Positions 62,475 through 64,000 of a stretch of DNA of 64,000 nucleotides are shown here, piece by piece. This DNA comes from Littorina saxatilis. Taxonomy: Eukaryota > Mollusca > Gastropoda > Littorinimorpha > Littorinidae. Where the stretch lies: contig NC_090253.1 in NCBI RefSeq assembly GCF_037325665.1, positions 24,119,411 through 24,183,410 of the forward strand, read 5' to 3'. The notes under the pieces were generated by a model. It saw nothing but the letters and a program-made list of their open reading frames with translations. It was not told where the DNA came from and ran no database searches. A program made the position numbers and the translations under genes. Positions within the stretch are counted from its first letter, which is position 1. Every line of letters begins with the position of its first letter.

Positions 62475-62822
62475 TACACCACGACCCTCATTTCGATTCC
62501 CCTCTATGTTAAAACATTTAGTCAAAACTTTGGGGGCCCGGGTAGCTCAGGTGGTAGAGCACTGGACTTGTGATCGAAAGGTCGGACACGGGTCAACTTT
62601 ATGTGCAGACCCAGAGACGGTATCCATCTCCCACCCCCGTGTCACCACAATGGCACGTTAAAGATAAGTGCAGATGGCTGATACCACCTAAACACGCATA
62701 CATCAAAACCGTGAGGGCGTAAAAACTCGAATCGTATAAACCAATTCATGTCCAATATAGGCAATTAAGACCTGACGGACAATAAGCCCCTTAAAATTTA
62801 CTTACTTGACTAAATGTAAAAA
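62012..62822. mobile_element. Hairpin-ended MITE, copy e, internally deleted and split by a SINE
   Basis: Left end AAGTCACGTAAGGCGAAAAT, internal GACGTCATCAAAGACATTTA, CA run, then ACATTTAGTCAAAACTT broken at 62530. The rest of the palindrome (ACTTGACTAAATGT) resumes at about 62804. Confidence 0.75.
62531..62800 (+). mobile_element. tRNA-derived SINE (TAGCTCAGGTGGTAGAGC head)
   Basis: Head GGGTAGCTCAGGTGGTAGAG and ACTTGTGATCGAAAGGTCG; the B box is partly lost by a short deletion. Body CACCACAATGGCACGTTAAA and ACCACCTAAACACGCATAC. ACTT on both sides is a possible short target duplication. Confidence 0.75.
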
Positions 62823-62865
62823 GAGCTGTGTAGCCAATTGTTTGTGTATCCAGTTCAGATGATAT

Positions 62866-62905
62866 TTTGCATTTAGTCAAGTTTTGACTAAATGTTTTAA
62901 CATAG
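62866..62905. mobile_element. Solo palindromic end of the hairpin MITE
   Basis: CATTTAGTCAAGTTTTGACT AAATGTTTTAACATAGA only; the rest of the element is absent. Confidence 0.6.
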
Positions 62906-64000
62906 ACCACACCGTCGACCCTTCCTCGACAATCTGATCCACCTAAAAAGTGAAAAATGTGGTGGGTTGCTCCCATGAAAAAACCCATCAGCATGATTTG
63001 CAAACAAAGTACAGAAGAAGATGCACAGTTTTGACTTGCAAGTGGTACAACAGTCACTACCATTTATTGCCCTTTACGTCTGTGCGGCTGCTGATTTCGC
63101 TCTAACTTTCGGGAAAAAAGGAAATGTCTTACTTTTCTGGCCAATATCTTCTTGGTTATTTATTAATTCATCCTAATTATTATATACGTTGAAAAAAGTG
63201 CAGCCTGCGTCCTCTTTTTATACGTCGACTTATAGGGGTCTGTTTCCAATGACAGGACCATAAATTAGGCAGGTCGGGTACTTTGAATTTTTATTTTTCA
63301 TTATAGTATTATTGTATGCACTTCCAAGTCCATCCCGTCTCCACCGGGCTAATTTAAATTTAAAAAAAAAAAAATGAAGTGATGGGGTTCCAGGGTGAGA
63401 GAGGGCTCTAAATCACAACACACCACACCGGTCATCCCGATGGCCTGATGCACTTGACTGGACAGCTCAATTCATTAGGTTGTGACTCTTTTTCACTCCA
63501 CAATGATGCCGCTGTCTGTAGTGCTGTTTGCAACCATGGGGAGAAGTCACTCTTTCAGAAGTCAAGAGTGTTACCGCGTGTGAAGTTCTCACATCTGCAT
63601 TTTCCTCCATCATACCAGGGACACGAGGGATGTCGTTTGTAATCTGTAATCTGCAATCAACAAATTGACGAATATTTTTTTTTCAAATGCCAAAATGTTT
63701 TGGGTTTTTTTCTCGTTTTTTCCCCCTGTATGTGAGACTGAGGAAAGGTGAAACGCCCGGAACTCAAGTTTTTTCAAATCGCCGAAATCCGACTTTGCTG
63801 TCATTGCGCGGCAGATCCGCTTAACTTGAAAAAAAACCATTATTTTTTTATTATTTTTTTTTTATTTAGGAAGAAAGGTAAGTAATGCAAATTGCAAGGA
63901 CTGCCTAAAACTACCAACATTTTTCAAAACTTTTATGGAAATTTCGGCAGTTGAGCCGAAATAAGAATCTAGCAATGTACCCGTTTACGGAGGGCAAGTG
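62906..64000. other. Nothing recognised to the window end
   Basis: AT-rich DNA with A and T runs. Open frames are short and lack protein-like composition. Confidence 0.5.

Overview
This looks like nuclear DNA of a mollusc, probably a marine gastropod. The reasons are animal genes with short exons and long introns, dense families of tRNA-derived SINEs and MITEs of the kind common in molluscan genomes, long CA/GA/poly-G tracts, and a whole Polinton. Species assignment is inference. No bacterial-style operons, rRNA, CRISPR or stand-alone tRNA genes were seen; every tRNA-like stretch is the head of a SINE.

Three host genes lie on the + strand. (1) MAPKAPK5 (MK5/PRAK-type kinase), 2939-18096: eleven coding exons with intact kinase motifs and a short C-terminus. 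(2) A theta-class glutathione S-transferase, 27031-48083: two alternative first exons, each with its own promoter copy, feed three common exons. (3) ALKBH2-type DNA dioxygenase, 49941-55954: three exons, followed by a partial tandem copy of its own 3' end and a 4-kb satellite.

The accessory content dominates. A Polinton (28191-43098) sits in GST intron 1. It has near-identical 226-bp inverted ends, a CAGGC(A) target duplication, and genes for DNA polymerase B, integrase, packaging ATPase, major and minor capsid proteins and several unnamed proteins. It looks whole and young. A gag-only LTR retrotransposon (18565-21576) lies just past MAPKAPK5. Introns hold a CR1-like LINE, a LINE 3' fragment, at least seven SINE families, a PIF/Harbinger-like MITE touching the MAPKAPK5 exon 1 donor site, hAT-like MITEs, a hairpin-ended MITE family with several copies, and a TIR-MITE beginning TACAGTGGAACCCCC. 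Target duplications show nesting, for example SINE in MITE at 10.2 kb and SINE in SINE at 55 kb.

The most notable observations are: the duplicated GST promoter/first-exon block with a nuclear-receptor-type half-site at identical spacing; an array of decoy copies of the GST exon 3 splice acceptor; the MITE that supplies part of a splice donor; the Polinton with internally palindromic ends and unnamed genes; the 17-copy satellite whose GC-rich core is kept where its flanks diverge; and an 86-bp duplication around the assembly gap at 6060-6259 that looks like an assembly artefact.
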